NCBI GenBank assembly: GCA_966250375.1
Contig: CBINHE010000005.1
Coordinates: 13,737 to 77,736, forward strand
Length of the DNA: 64,000 bases
From: CAMLDH01 sp966250375
GTDB lineage: Bacteria; Pseudomonadota; Gammaproteobacteria; Burkholderiales; Burkholderiaceae_D
Reading direction: 5' to 3'
Made by a program: the position numbers and the translations under genes. The notes beneath the pieces were generated by a model, which was given only the letters and a program-made list of their open reading frames with translations, was not told the DNA's origin and ran no database searches. Below, piece by piece: positions 1 to 9,713 of this stretch. Each line of letters opens with the position of its first letter. The stretch's first letter is position 1.

Positions 1-475
1 TTGTGCGCAGTTGCAGCCGCACCTGCTGCCGTTGCAACTCTGCTGGGTCAATGCCAGGCGGTGGCGGCCTTGAGGTGCGCCAGCTGCCACGTCCAAGTGG
101 CTGCGAAATGATTGGTGCAAAGGGCGAAACGAATTCGCTTCCGGTTGCGGCGGCCAGTGGTGCTGGGGCCTCTTGTGCCGCGCTTTCGGGTGGAGACTGT
201 TCAGTCTTCTGTTCGACTGGAATTGGGGTAGGCGTCGGCTTTTGCGCGTGTTCAGGCCGCGTTGTGGCTGGTTGAATTGTGGGTTGCATTACGATAGGCG
301 CTGGAACGAAGCGCATTCCCACTGGTATCAGGTGTGCGCCCTTATGCCGGGTTGCTGAAGAGGCAGTTGGGGAGGATGTTGCAAGAAACCCGGCAATCAG
401 CAGCCCATGCAAGATGATTGCGAAGATTAACGCAATGGCCGAATATGGGTTCAAGGCCAGAACAGTTTTTTTCAT
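1..475 (-). CDS. Partial proline-rich membrane-anchored protein (hypothetical)
   Basis: An open frame runs from an ATG at 475 (MKKTVLALNPYSA) to the left edge of the window, so the C-terminus is missing. About 158 codons are visible. Residues 8-32 form one hydrophobic segment (a signal anchor or N-terminal membrane helix). They are followed by a long Pro/Ala/Thr/Gln-rich, low-complexity stretch that would lie in the periplasm. The layout resembles TonB-like or other Pro-rich envelope-spanning proteins, but no family motif is visible and I do not assign a function. It is transcribed in the same direction as dcd, which ends 84 bases upstream. The Shine-Dalgarno sequence is weak, so the start is likely but not certain. 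Confidence 0.6.
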   Translation of the reverse strand, partial: MKKTVLALNPYSAIALIFAIILHGLLIAGFLATSSPTASSATRHKGAHLIPVGMRFVPAPIVMQPTIQPATTRPEHAQKPTPTPIPVEQKTEQSPPESAAQEAPAPLAAATGSEFVSPFAPIISQPLGRGSWRTSRPPPPGIDPAELQRQQVRLQLRT

Positions 476-559
476 CACATCCAGGAAGTCCTGACAGGCC
501 CTGCTCCACTTGATGGCGCATAAGAAGCATTTCTCTTTTACGATAAAACTGACCGGCCT

Positions 560-1126
560 TCAGGTCTTGGGCAACGTCACGCCGCACTGTCCCTGGTATT
601 TTCCGCCGCGATCCTTGTACGACGTTTCGCATACCTCGTCGCTTTCAAAGAACAGCACCTGCGCGCACCCCTCGCCTGCGTAGATCTTGGCCGGCAACGG
701 TGTGGTGTTGGAGAATTCCAGTGTCACGTAACCTTCCCACTCCGGCTCGAACGGCGTGACGTTGACGATGATGCCGCAACGCGCGTAGGTCGATTTTCCC
801 AGGCAAATCGTCAGTACGCTGCGCGGAATGCGAAAGTATTCCATCGTGCGCGCCAGCGCGAAGGAATTGGGCGGAATAATGCAGACATCGCCTTTGAAAT
901 CGACAAACGATTTTTCATCGAAATTCTTCGGATCGACGATGGTGGAATTGATGTTGGTAAAAATCTTGAATTCATCGGCACAGCGGATATCGTAGCCATA
1001 GGACGAGGTGCCGTAGCTGACGATCTTGTGGCCATCTTGATGGCGCACTTGGCCAGGTTCGAACGGCTCGATCATGCCGGTTTCCTGCGCCATGCGGCGA
1101 ATCCACTTGTCGGATTTGATAGACAT
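560..1126 (-). CDS. dcd: dCTP deaminase
   Basis: A 188-residue protein of the trimeric dUTPase/dCTP-deaminase fold. It converts dCTP to dUTP, feeding dTMP synthesis in the cytoplasm. The family signature [10 protein letters not shown] is followed by the [14 protein letters not shown] block, which carries the catalytic glutamate region, and the C-terminus ([15 protein letters not shown]) is canonical. Length matches the usual 188-190 residues. The open frame extends 32 codons further upstream, but the start [13 protein letters not shown] at 1126 fits the family N-terminus and has an AAGAGA ribosome site, so the longer form is rejected. Confidence 0.95.
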   Translation of the reverse strand: MSIKSDKWIRRMAQETGMIEPFEPGQVRHQDGHKIVSYGTSSYGYDIRCADEFKIFTNINSTIVDPKNFDEKSFVDFKGDVCIIPPNSFALARTMEYFRIPRSVLTICLGKSTYARCGIIVNVTPFEPEWEGYVTLEFSNTTPLPAKIYAGEGCAQVLFFESDEVCETSYKDRGGKYQGQCGVTLPKT

Positions 1127-1168
1127 TATTTTCTCTTGATTAGGTGACCACATTTTAAAGCGCAGGGC

Positions 1169-1314
1169 CGTAGGGCGCATCGCGATGCGCCGGATGGTTA
1201 CCGCTTCACTGCGCCAAGCCATTAACCGGACCGGCCAACTTACAATCTGCAGGGGCGGTTATGCGTATCTCGCCGGGGCATCTAAACATCCGGCGCATCG
1301 CGATGCGCCCTACG
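1169..1314. repeat. REP/BIME-like pair, 28-bp inverted copies
   Basis: Positions 1169-1196 and 1287-1314 are exact reverse complements of each other over 28 bases. Both are centred on the palindrome GGCGCATCGCGATGCGCC with flanks CGTAG and GGATG, 90 bases apart. A diverged pair of the same unit lies at 34651-34709. The arrangement is that of a bacterial interspersed mosaic element. Confidence 0.8.
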
Positions 1315-1449
1315 AGTTCTGTAGCAACGCGCCCCGTAACCCGTTTCACGGATCAGCCTGCGGATTTTACGTGATCAGATCAAAAAATGTCGAAAAAAAG
1401 CGCCCCGGAAACGGCATCGGTATCTCCACATTTTTGTGGGCGCGCTCGA

Positions 1450-1729
1450 CTCCCTTCTCCCGCAGGCGGGCTAGGCCTATGCACACAAGTTTGCAACATG
1501 TTTTTGCATGCGGGTGTCTGGGGTAAATTTTCTCAAAAAGTTACCCGTCATTCCCGCGAAGGCGGGAATCCATGGGCCGGCAAATCGAGTAAACGTCATG
1601 TGGATTCCCGCCTTCGCGGGAATGACGGGGAAAATGAATGGAAAAATTGAACCCAAGAACCCGCCCACGACCAATACAAAGATTGCAAAGATGTGTGCAT
1701 AGGTTAGCTCGCCTGCGGGAGAGGGAGCC
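1450..1729. repeat. Nested palindromic element (dRS3-like core inside outer inverted repeats)
   Basis: The inner arms 1544-1572 and 1601-1629 are perfect 29-base inverted repeats containing ATTCCCGCGAAGGCGGGAAT, which fits the dRS3-type pattern ATTCCC-N8-GGGAAT known from Neisseria. Outer arms 1450-1496 and 1683-1729 are imperfect inverted repeats of about 47 bases (CTCCCGCAGGCG, CTATGCACACA, TTGCAA). A direct repeat ATTGCAAAGATGTGT occurs at 1682 and again at 1738. The whole looks like a non-coding, MITE-like element. Confidence 0.7.
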
Positions 1730-1789
1730 TCCATGGCATTGCAAAGATGTGTAGATTGACTACAGATTCAGTTGACGACAGATTCAGGC

Positions 1790-4700
1790 TCAACGCTGCA
1801 TTGATTCCCACACCTTCTGCAGCCGCTTTACCGATACCGGCATCGGCGTGCGTAACTCCTGCGCAAACAAGGACACACGCAATTCCTCCAGCAGCCAGCG
1901 GAATTCCGTCATCTTCGGATCAATGCTCTTCTGGCGATCCTTCAGCGCACGCTGCCAAGGCGTCGCGACCTGCGCCCATTCAGCCATCAAGCGCGTATCG
2001 CGCGCCGGGTCGGCCCGCAGCTTTTCCAGCCGCACATTGATCGCTTTCAGGTAGCGCGGAAAATGCGTCAACTGCCCATAATCGTTTTCAACGATGAAGC
2101 GCTTGCCGATCAATGCCTGTAGCTGCGACTGAATGTCGGCAGCCGCCTGTGCGTGCGCCTTGATTCCCTGCAGCTTCTTCGGCAACGTATAGTATTCAGC
2201 GATGATTTGCGCCGCCAGACGTGCGATTTCATTGACCAGCAGGCCGAGGCGCGATTTGCCTTCATCCTTGCGGGCGTCAAACTCGGCAGCGTTCTTCGGC
2301 AACGGTTCTTGCAGGCAGGCGCGATCCAGGCCAGCCTGAATCAATTGGTCGCGCAGTTCTTCCTGCGAACCGAGCGCCATGAATTGCATGCCCATTTGCT
2401 GCAGGCCGGGGATATTCTTTTCGAGATATTTGAGTTGCTCTTTCAGTTGCAGCGCGATCAGGCGGCGCATGCCGTTGCGGTGGATGCGTGCGGCTTCAGC
2501 GGGATCGTCGAACACTTCGAGGTTGCAATGCGTGGTCTTGTCGACCAATGCCGGGAAGCCGATCAGCGTTTGTTTTCCCTGCTGGATTTCGAGCAGTTCC
2601 GGCAGTTCGCCGAACGTCCATGCGGTCAGGTTTTCGTGTTGCGCGGCACTCGCGGTTTTACCTGGTGTGCCGGACGCCGCCGGTTGCCGGCCTTGCCCGG
2701 AAAGACGAGATTCCGCGGATGCCACCTCGCTCGAAACCATCGAGGTGTTCTCCGCCAGCTTCTGAAAACTCTCGCGCGCCTGTCCGCCGAACTCTGCTTG
2801 CAGACTCGCCAGATTGCGCCCCATATCCAGTTGCCGTCCATGTTCATCAATCACTTTGAAATTCATGAAGTGATGTGCCGGCAAGGTCTCCAGCTTGAAA
2901 TCGGTGGTCTTGGTCGCGATGCCGGTTTGATCGCGAATATCGGCAATCACCGCGTCCAGCAAATTGCCTTTGCCGAATGCATTGTGCTCATGAATGCGAT
3001 CGCACAATCCGGCCGCATAATCCGGCAGCGGCACGCAATGACGGCGCAATTTCTGCGGCAAGGATTTCAGCAGCAGATGGACTTTTTCCTTCAGCATGCC
3101 GGGCACCAGCCATTCGCAGCGGTCGGCCGATACCTGATTCAACGCATACAGCGGCACGGTCAAAGTCACGCCGTCGCGCGGTGCACCGGGCTCGAAGTGA
3201 TACGACAAGAGCATCGCGACACCGGCCACCATCATCTGCTTCGGAAACAGATCGGTGGTGACGCCGGCAGCCTCATGCCGCATCAAATCGTCACGATTCA
3301 GATAGAGCAGCTTCGGATTTTTGGTGGTCGCATCCTTGTGCCATTTTTCAAACGAAATACCGTTACAAATATCGGCCGGAATCATCTTGTCATAGAACGC
3401 GGCAATCAATTCTTCATCGACCAGGACATCGAGGCGACGCGACTTGTGTTCCAGATTTTCGATTTCGCGGATCAGCTTCTGGTTGTAAGCGAAGAACGGC
3501 GCCCGCGTATCGAAATCGCCGCCGACCAATGCATCTCGAATGAATATTTCGCGTGCTTCTTTTGGATTGATCAGACCGTAATTGATGCGGCGCTGGCTGT
3601 ACACCACCAGGCCGTGCAAAGTGGCACGCTCGTACGCGGACACTTGCGCGGTGCGTTTTTCCCAGCGCGGCTCACCGTAGGATTTTTTCAGCAGATGGCC
3701 GCCGATGCGCTCCAGCCATTCCGGCTGAATTTGCGCAATACAGCGCGCATAGAGTCGCGTGGTATCGACCAGCTCGGCCGCCATGATCCATTTGCCGGCT
3801 TTTTTTACCAGATGCGAACCTGGCCAGATATGAAACTTGATGCCACGTGCGCCCAGGTAGTGCGGCTCTTCTTCCGACTTGAAGCCGACGTTGCCGAGCA
3901 AACCAACCAGCAGGGCCGTGTGCAATTGCTCGTTGGTAGCAGGCGCCTCGTTCAGGCGCCAGCCCTGCTCGCGCACGATCGTCAGCAATTGCGAATGCAC
4001 ATCGCGCCACTCGCGCAGGCGCAGTTGCGACAGAAAATTGGCGCGGCAATGGTCCATCAACTGCCGGTTCGATTTCTTGTGCGCGATCTCGTCCTCGAAC
4101 CATTTCCAGATTTTCAGGTAGCTCTGGAATTCCGATTTTTCATCGGCGAATTTCTTGTGCGCGTTGTCGGCTGCGCCCTGCGCATCCATCGGTCGGTCGC
4201 GCGGGTCTTGCACCGATAGTGCACCTGCGATGATCAGCACTTCGGTCAGACACGCGTTGTCGCGCGCGGCCAGGATCATGCGTCCCACGCGCGGATCAAG
4301 CGGCAGCTTGGCCAACTGCCGGCCTATGGGCGTGAGTTGGTTGTTGTCGTCCACCGCACCGAGTTCCTGCAGCAACTGGTAGCCATCCGCAATTGCGCGT
4401 CCCAGAGGCGGCTCGATGAACGGGAAGGTCTCGACATCCGCTAGGTGCAATGATTTCATGCGCAAAATGACGGCAGCCAGCGACGAACGCAGAATTTCCG
4501 GCTCGGTAAATTTCGGCCGCAACGCGTAATCCTGCTCGTCATACAAGCGGATGCAAACACCCGCCGCAACGCGGCCGCAGCGGCCGGCACGCTGATTGGC
4601 GGCCGACTGCGCCACCGGCTCGATCTGCAATTGCTCGACCTTGTTGCGATAGCTATAGCGCTTGACGCGCGCCAGCCCGGCATCGACGACATAGCGGATG

Positions 4701-5725
4701 CCGGGCACGGTCAGCGAAGTTTCGGCGACGTTGGTGGCCAGCACGATTCGACGAGCGTTGGAAACTTTAAAGACGCGCTCTTGCTCTTGTGCCGACAGCC
4801 GTGCAAACAACGGCAAAATTTCGACATGCGGCGGATGATGCTTGCGCAACGCTTCGGCGGCGTCGCGGATTTCCCGTTCGCCGGGTAAAAACACGAGTAC
4901 GTCGCCGGAACCGATGCGCGCCAATTCATCGACCGCATCAATCACGGCATCCATCAGATCGCGCTGTTCCTTGCCTTTTTGTGCCGACGTTTGGGCGGCT
5001 TTTACGTCGCTCTTGTCGAATGCTTCGACCGGCCGATAGCGGATTTCGACCGGGAACAAGCGTCCCGATACTTCAATTACCGGCGCCGGCTTGTCGGCGC
5101 TGCCGAAATGCCGTGCAAAGCGATCTGCATCAATCGTCGCCGACGTGATAATGATTTTCAGGTCCGGGCGTCTGGGCAACAATTGCTTCAGGTAGCCCAA
5201 CAGGAAATCGATGTTCAGGCTGCGCTCGTGTGCTTCATCGATGATGATCGTGTCGTATTGCTTCAATAACTGGTCGGTCTGTGTTTCGGCCAGCAAAATG
5301 CCATCCGTCATCAATTTGACCGACGCGCCTTTCGACAAGGTATCGGTGAAACGGACTTTGAAACCGACGTGTTCGCCCAAGGGGGAGCCCAATTCCTGCG
5401 CGATGCGCTTGGCGGTCGATGACGCAGCAATGCGGCGCGGCTGCGTGTGACCGATCAAACCAGCTTGGCCACGCCCCAGTTCCAGGCAAATCTTCGGAAG
5501 CTGCGTCGTCTTGCCGGAACCGGTTTCGCCACACACGATAATGACCTGGTTGGCCTGCAAGGCATCGGCAATTTCGCGCCGCTTGCCGGAAACAGGCAGC
5601 TCTTCCGGATACAGAATGGGTGGCAAAGGGTTGCGGATAGGCGTGGCCTGCGGCGGCGTAGCGAGACGCTCCACCGGTTTGCGGACGCCTGGCGTTGTTT
5701 TTTGGGAAGGTTCGGGTGCGGACAT
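1790..5725 (-). CDS. hrpA: ATP-dependent DEAH-box RNA helicase HrpA
   Basis: About 1311 residues, the usual length for bacterial HrpA, a 3'-5' RNA helicase of the DEAH/RHA group implicated in rescue of stalled ribosomes. Walker A GETGSGKTTQ lies near residues 66-75, motif II is DEAHERS, motif III SATID, followed by helicase C, a ratchet (HA2) region, an OB fold and the long HrpA-specific C-terminal domain. The frame extends 31 codons further upstream, but MSAPEPSQ at 5725 is preferred because the extension would cross the TATAAT box at 5736-5741. This leaves almost no leader and no Shine-Dalgarno sequence, suggesting a leaderless transcript. It is divergent from argA. Confidence 0.93.
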   Translation of the reverse strand: MSAPEPSQKTTPGVRKPVERLATPPQATPIRNPLPPILYPEELPVSGKRREIADALQANQVIIVCGETGSGKTTQLPKICLELGRGQAGLIGHTQPRRIAASSTAKRIAQELGSPLGEHVGFKVRFTDTLSKGASVKLMTDGILLAETQTDQLLKQYDTIIIDEAHERSLNIDFLLGYLKQLLPRRPDLKIIITSATIDADRFARHFGSADKPAPVIEVSGRLFPVEIRYRPVEAFDKSDVKAAQTSAQKGKEQRDLMDAVIDAVDELARIGSGDVLVFLPGEREIRDAAEALRKHHPPHVEILPLFARLSAQEQERVFKVSNARRIVLATNVAETSLTVPGIRYVVDAGLARVKRYSYRNKVEQLQIEPVAQSAANQRAGRCGRVAAGVCIRLYDEQDYALRPKFTEPEILRSSLAAVILRMKSLHLADVETFPFIEPPLGRAIADGYQLLQELGAVDDNNQLTPIGRQLAKLPLDPRVGRMILAARDNACLTEVLIIAGALSVQDPRDRPMDAQGAADNAHKKFADEKSEFQSYLKIWKWFEDEIAHKKSNRQLMDHCRANFLSQLRLREWRDVHSQLLTIVREQGWRLNEAPATNEQLHTALLVGLLGNVGFKSEEEPHYLGARGIKFHIWPGSHLVKKAGKWIMAAELVDTTRLYARCIAQIQPEWLERIGGHLLKKSYGEPRWEKRTAQVSAYERATLHGLVVYSQRRINYGLINPKEAREIFIRDALVGGDFDTRAPFFAYNQKLIREIENLEHKSRRLDVLVDEELIAAFYDKMIPADICNGISFEKWHKDATTKNPKLLYLNRDDLMRHEAAGVTTDLFPKQMMVAGVAMLLSYHFEPGAPRDGVTLTVPLYALNQVSADRCEWLVPGMLKEKVHLLLKSLPQKLRRHCVPLPDYAAGLCDRIHEHNAFGKGNLLDAVIADIRDQTGIATKTTDFKLETLPAHHFMNFKVIDEHGRQLDMGRNLASLQAEFGGQARESFQKLAENTSMVSSEVASAESRLSGQGRQPAASGTPGKTASAAQHENLTAWTFGELPELLEIQQGKQTLIGFPALVDKTTHCNLEVFDDPAEAARIHRNGMRRLIALQLKEQLKYLEKNIPGLQQMGMQFMALGSQEELRDQLIQAGLDRACLQEPLPKNAAEFDARKDEGKSRLGLLVNEIARLAAQIIAEYYTLPKKLQGIKAHAQAAADIQSQLQALIGKRFIVENDYGQLTHFPRYLKAINVRLEKLRADPARDTRLMAEWAQVATPWQRALKDRQKSIDPKMTEFRWLLEELRVSLFAQELRTPMPVSVKRLQKVWESMQR

Positions 5726-5735
5726 GGCGGGTCGA

Positions 5736-5794
5736 ATTATACCGAGCGCGGGCACAAATTGCGCTTTTGGCTGCGTCCGCGCTCGGTATACAAT
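5736..5794. promoter_or_regulatory. Divergent hrpA/argA promoter with shared inverted repeat
   Basis: On the minus strand TATAAT lies at 5741-5736, 11 bases from the hrpA ATG. On the plus strand TACAAT lies at 5789-5794, and the argA ATG begins at 5801, about where transcription would start. Arms TACCGAGCGCGG (5740-5751) and CCGCGCTCGGTA (5777-5788) are perfect inverted repeats overlapping both -10 boxes, so one dimeric regulator could cover both promoters. Neither gene has a Shine-Dalgarno sequence. Confidence 0.55.
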
Positions 5795-5800
5795 GCCGTC

Positions 5801-7111
5801 ATGGAAAATCCCATTCAATTCGTCCAGTGGCTACGTTCGGTAGCGCCTTACATTCACGCATTCCGGGGCAAAACCTTTGTGGTGGCCTTTCCCGGTGAGC
5901 TGGTAATGAGCGGCGCGCTGCCGGTTTTGGCGCAAGACTTGTCGCTGTTGCACGCGCTCGGCATCAAGGTTGTCATCGTGCACGGCTCGCGACCGCAGGT
6001 CGAGGAGCAGCTTGCGTTGCGCAATGTGGAGGCACGTTTTCACAACGGTCTGCGCATCACCGATGCGGCGGCGATGGAATGTGCGAAAGAGGCAGCAGGC
6101 GAACTGCGCCTCGATATCGAAGCGGCATTCAGCCAAGGCTTGCCGAATACGCCGATGGCGCATGCGGCGATTCGCATCATTTCCGGCAATTTCGTGACGG
6201 CGCGCCCGATCGGCGTGATCAACGGCATCGATCTGGAATTCACCGGCATCACCCGCAAGATTGCGTATGAAACCATTCATCCTATCCTCGCCGCAGGCGC
6301 GCTGGTGCTGTTGTCCCCGCTGGGTTTTTCCCCGACCGGCGAAGCATTCAATTTGGCAATGGAAGATGTGGCGGTCGCTGCTGCGACAGCCCTGCGTGCG
6401 GACAAACTCATTTTCATCAGCGAAACGCCGATGATGGCCGATACCAACGGTAATGAATTGCGCGAACTGACATCGGCACAAGCCGATGCGCTGCTGAAAG
6501 CGGGCCATTTACCGAGCGACTCCGCGTATTATCTGCAGAACTGCGTGAAGGCATCGCGCAACGGCGTACCGCGCGTGCATATCGTGCCGTTTGCGGTGGA
6601 TGGGTCGGCCTTGCTGGAAATCTTCACGCACGACGGTGTAGGTACCATGGTCAGCGGCGAAAACCTGGAAACCCTGCGCGAGGCGACCATTGAAGACGTC
6701 GGCGGCATCCTCAAATTGATCGAACCGCTGGAGGCCGACGGCACGCTGGTCAAGCGCGGCCGCGAGTTGATCGAACGTGAAATCGATTACTTCTCGGTCA
6801 TCGAACATGATGGCGTGATTTTCGGCTGTGCGGCACTCTACCCGTTCCCTGCAGAAAAAATGGCGGAAATGGCGTGCCTCACTGTCAATCCTGAAGTGCA
6901 GGCGCAAGGCGATGGCGAACGTATCCTGAAACACATGGAAAACCGCGCACGCGCCGCCGGCTTCACTCGGCTTTTTGTGTTGACCACACGTACTGCGCAT
7001 TGGTTCTTGAAGCGCGGCTTCGTGCCGGCAACCATAGAAGACCTGCCGAAGGACCGCCAGCACATGTATAACTGGCAGCGCAAGTCGCTGGTATTGATCA
7101 AGAATTTATAA
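5801..7111 (+). CDS. argA: N-acetylglutamate synthase (amino-acid N-acetyltransferase)
   Basis: A 436-residue fusion of an N-terminal amino-acid-kinase-like fold (residues about 20-280, [15 protein letters not shown]) and a C-terminal GNAT acetyltransferase domain (about 290-430, with [19 protein letters not shown] matching the acetyl-CoA loop). It makes N-acetylglutamate from glutamate and acetyl-CoA, the first step of arginine synthesis, and the kinase-like domain normally binds arginine as feedback inhibitor. The frame is open for another 118 codons upstream, but that part overlaps hrpA antisense and is not homologous. [19 protein letters not shown] at 5801 is the family start. The transcript appears leaderless. 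Confidence 0.95.
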   Translation: MENPIQFVQWLRSVAPYIHAFRGKTFVVAFPGELVMSGALPVLAQDLSLLHALGIKVVIVHGSRPQVEEQLALRNVEARFHNGLRITDAAAMECAKEAAGELRLDIEAAFSQGLPNTPMAHAAIRIISGNFVTARPIGVINGIDLEFTGITRKIAYETIHPILAAGALVLLSPLGFSPTGEAFNLAMEDVAVAAATALRADKLIFISETPMMADTNGNELRELTSAQADALLKAGHLPSDSAYYLQNCVKASRNGVPRVHIVPFAVDGSALLEIFTHDGVGTMVSGENLETLREATIEDVGGILKLIEPLEADGTLVKRGRELIEREIDYFSVIEHDGVIFGCAALYPFPAEKMAEMACLTVNPEVQAQGDGERILKHMENRARAAGFTRLFVLTTRTAHWFLKRGFVPATIEDLPKDRQHMYNWQRKSLVLIKNL

Positions 7112-7166
7112 GCTTTTATTTGCTACACGCTCACCAACATCAGCAAACATACTTTGGAGAATGAAC

Positions 7167-7439
7167 ATGGCCCGCACGGTCCACTGCATCAAATTGAACA
7201 AGGAAGCCGAAGGACTGGATTTCGCGCCGTATCCCGGCGAACTCGGCAAGAGAATTTATGAAAGCGTGTCGAAAGAAGCGTGGGCCGCATGGCTCAAGCA
7301 TCAGACCATGCTGGTCAATGAGAACCGCCTGAATCTGGCCGATGCGCGCGCCCGCAAATATCTGGCGACGCAGATGGAGAAGCATTTCTTTGGCGAGGGC
7401 GCGGATGCAGCCTCGGGGTATGTGCCGCCGACGGAATGA
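7167..7439 (+). CDS. yggX: Fe(2+)-trafficking / oxidative damage protection protein
   Basis: A 90-residue YggX-family protein ([51 protein letters not shown]). The conserved N-terminal cysteine and the helical body are present. Family members protect iron-sulfur clusters and may traffic iron in the cytoplasm. A second in-frame ATG lies two codons upstream at 7161, but GGAG at about 7155 is only one or two bases from it and seven from 7167, so the later start is chosen. It lies 55 bases behind argA and ends in a strong terminator. Confidence 0.93.
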   Translation: MARTVHCIKLNKEAEGLDFAPYPGELGKRIYESVSKEAWAAWLKHQTMLVNENRLNLADARARKYLATQMEKHFFGEGADAASGYVPPTE

Positions 7440-7460
7440 CATGCCGCGCAGTGAATAAAA

Positions 7461-7493
7461 AGCCCGCCAGATTGCTCTGGCGGGCTTTTTTTT
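7461..7493 (+). terminator. Rho-independent terminator after yggX
   Basis: The stem AGCCCGCCAG/CTGGCGGGCT is followed by a run of eight T's, directly after the yggX stop. This is a textbook intrinsic terminator, and the stem could also work towards convergent rpiA transcripts. Confidence 0.9.
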
Positions 7494-7500
7494 AGCATCT

Positions 7501-7600
7501 AGAGCGGATTGCAAATCACTGTAGGGTGCGCACCGGTACCATCGCAAGAGCACCGGTGCGCGGGGCGCACCCTACCTTACATCGGAGCGCAAACCGCTCT
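7501..7600. repeat. 100-bp palindromic intergenic repeat between yggX and rpiA
   Basis: Outer arms AGAGCGG and CCGCTCT enclose inner arms GTAGGGTGCGC and GCGCACCCTAC and a further ACCGGTGCGC pairing. The sequence can fold into one long cruciform between two convergent genes. The GTAGGGTGCGC type of repeat is widespread in bacterial intergenic regions. Confidence 0.7.
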
Positions 7601-7620
7601 ATGACATCAATTCGCGCTAT

Positions 7621-8292
7621 TCAGAATGAAAGCATCTTCACACCATCGACTGTCCCCAACAACCCGACGTCTGCACCGCGTTGCGCGAACAAACCGACGG
7701 TGACGACACCGACGATGTTATTGATTTGCGCTTCCATCTCGCGCGGATTCGCAATCTGCAGGTCCAGCACATCGATGATCACGCAGCCGTTATCGGTGAT
7801 TACCGGTTTTCCCTCTTTCGTGCGCAGGCGCGGCTCGCCGCCCAATGCCGCCAGTTTGCGCGCAACGACCGCCTGCGCCATCGGTATCACCTCGACCGGC
7901 AGCGGAAATTTACCCAATACCTCGACCAGCTTGGAACCATCGGCGATGCACACGAATTTATCGGCCACCGAGGCGACGATTTTCTCGCGCGTCAGCGCGG
8001 CGCCCCCCCCTTTGATCATCGCGCCTTGCGGTGTGATTTCATCGGCGCCGTCGATATAGACCGGCATTGAATCGACGTCGTTGAGATCGAACACCGCGAT
8101 GCCATGCGATTTCAGTCGCGCTGCGGTCGCTTCGGACGATGCCACCGCCCCTTTGATCTTGTGCTTGATCTTGCCGAGTTCATCGATGAAAAAATTGGCG
8201 GTGGAGCCGGTGCCGACACCGACAATTTCGCCTTCCACGACATAGTCAATGGCGGCGCGGGCAACAGCTTGTTTGAGTTCGTCTTGGGTCAT
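7621..8292 (-). CDS. rpiA: Ribose-5-phosphate isomerase A
   Basis: A 223-residue RpiA, interconverting ribose-5-phosphate and ribulose-5-phosphate in the non-oxidative pentose phosphate pathway. Diagnostic motifs are [15 protein letters not shown] near residue 25, the YIDGADEI active-site block, and [12 protein letters not shown] with the catalytic lysine region. Length is normal. It is convergent with yggX and complements zwf and tal found 13 kb away. Confidence 0.95.
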   Translation of the reverse strand: MTQDELKQAVARAAIDYVVEGEIVGVGTGSTANFFIDELGKIKHKIKGAVASSEATAARLKSHGIAVFDLNDVDSMPVYIDGADEITPQGAMIKGGGAALTREKIVASVADKFVCIADGSKLVEVLGKFPLPVEVIPMAQAVVARKLAALGGEPRLRTKEGKPVITDNGCVIIDVLDLQIANPREMEAQINNIVGVVTVGLFAQRGADVGLLGTVDGVKMLSF

Positions 8293-8489
8293 GGCAGAAA
8301 CAGAGTGAAAAGAATCCGTCTATTTTAGCGGAGCGCTGCTGTTGACAGGTGTTTTCTCAATGTTGAGTGACTGCCGGGCTTCTTGAATTCGTGATAAGTA
8401 TTATAATTTTTGCACTATCGCGCGCCCACGCGATTCTCTTTAGCAATATCCCCAAGTTAAAGCCGTAATGTCCCAACCAAGGATCACAA

Positions 8490-9710
8490 TTGGCCACGCC
8501 AGACCTTTCAAAACTGAAAATCGAGCGCAACACGAGCGCGCCTGCCGGCAGTCCCCGCAAAACGCGCCGACGCTGGCTCAAAATCGGTGCAGCCGTACTC
8601 ATTCTTGGCGCAGTCGGGTTCGCAGTGGCGAATCGCTTTGGCAGCGCGCCGACTGTCGAAACCGTGACGGTTGCCATGGCGTATCCTTCGCAGAATTACA
8701 CGCTGTTGAATGCAACCGGCTATGTTGTGGCACAACGCAAGGCAGCGGTGTCGTCGAAGGCAACCGGCAAGCTCGAATGGCTGGGCGTACTGGAAGGCAG
8801 CCGCGTCAAGAAAGACGAACTGATCGCGCGCTTGGAAAACAAGGATGTGAGCGCGTCGCTCAGCCAGGCGGCAGCCAATGTCGGCGTAGCGCAAGCCAAT
8901 CTTGAGCAAGGCATGGCGGAACTGCGCGATGCCGAGAATGCGTTCAGGCGTTCGCAGGATTTGCTGGCCCAAAAATTTATCTCGAACTCGGCCCATGACG
9001 CAACGCTGGCGCGCTACAACAAGGCCAAAGCAGCCATCAGCGGCTATCGGGCAGCGATTGCGGCGGCGCAGGCCAACCGGCAAGTGGCGCAGGTTGCCCT
9101 CGATCAGACGCTGATACGCGCGCCGTTCGATGGCGTGATTCTGACCAAGAACGCCAATGTCGGCGATAACATCACGCCCTTCTCGTCGGCCACCGACAGC
9201 AAGGGTGCGGTCGTCACCATCGCCGACATGGAGACGCTGGAAGTGGAGGCCGATGTGGCCGAATCCAATCTAGCGAAAATCAAGATCGATCAACCGAGCG
9301 AGATACAACTGGAAGCGTTTCCCGACCTGCGACTGGCGGGCGTGGTGTCGCGCATGGTGCCGACCGTTGACCGCGCCAAGGCGACATTGCTGGTCAAGGT
9401 GCGCTTTATCGAGCGCGATCCACGCGTGCTACCCGACATGAGCGCGAAAGTCGCGTTCCTTTCCCGTGCGGTACCGCCAAACGAGAGAAAGCCGGTGACC
9501 GCCGTGCAACCCGCTGCCATTACGGAGCGCGACGGCAGGAAAGTGGTCTTTATGGTGCAAGATGACAAGGTCCGACAAATTCCGGTGAGCGTCGGTAAAA
9601 AGATTGGCGAACTGCTGGAAGTGCAAGGCATCAAAGCGGGTGACAAAGTCGTGCTCAAGCCTGGCGACAAGTTGCAAGACGGCGGCGCGGTCTCATTGGC
9701 GAAGAAGTAA
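8490..9710 (+). CDS. HlyD/MacA-type periplasmic adaptor of ABC transporter
   Basis: A 406-residue membrane-fusion protein. A basic N-terminus and one transmembrane helix (about residues 31-47, LKIGAAVLILGAVGFAVA) are followed by a split biotinyl-lipoyl domain, a helical hairpin (about 105-205) and beta-barrel domains. The start is TTG, with AAGGA six bases upstream (8479-8483). It is the first gene of a four-gene operon and overlaps nothing; the ATPase begins three bases after its stop. It probably links two FtsX-type permeases to an outer-membrane or periplasmic partner. The substrate cannot be read from the sequence. Confidence 0.85.
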   Translation: MATPDLSKLKIERNTSAPAGSPRKTRRRWLKIGAAVLILGAVGFAVANRFGSAPTVETVTVAMAYPSQNYTLLNATGYVVAQRKAAVSSKATGKLEWLGVLEGSRVKKDELIARLENKDVSASLSQAAANVGVAQANLEQGMAELRDAENAFRRSQDLLAQKFISNSAHDATLARYNKAKAAISGYRAAIAAAQANRQVAQVALDQTLIRAPFDGVILTKNANVGDNITPFSSATDSKGAVVTIADMETLEVEADVAESNLAKIKIDQPSEIQLEAFPDLRLAGVVSRMVPTVDRAKATLLVKVRFIERDPRVLPDMSAKVAFLSRAVPPNERKPVTAVQPAAITERDGRKVVFMVQDDKVRQIPVSVGKKIGELLEVQGIKAGDKVVLKPGDKLQDGGAVSLAKK

Positions 9711-9713
9711 TCA

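Larger units (their letters stand above)
1127..1789. other. Repeat-filled intergenic region between dcd and hrpA
   Basis: This 663-base stretch holds no credible gene. It contains a pair of identical 28-base inverted REP-like units and, separately, a nested palindromic element (both listed). Short open frames across it are made of the palindromes read in several frames. Confidence 0.8.

Noticed and set aside
2153..4219. 688-codon plus-strand ORF inside hrpA
   Set aside because: Antisense to a clear full-length HrpA; no family motif and no ribosome site.
5447..5800. N-terminal extension of argA by 118 codons
   Set aside because: It overlaps hrpA antisense and the divergent promoter, and the family start is at 5801.
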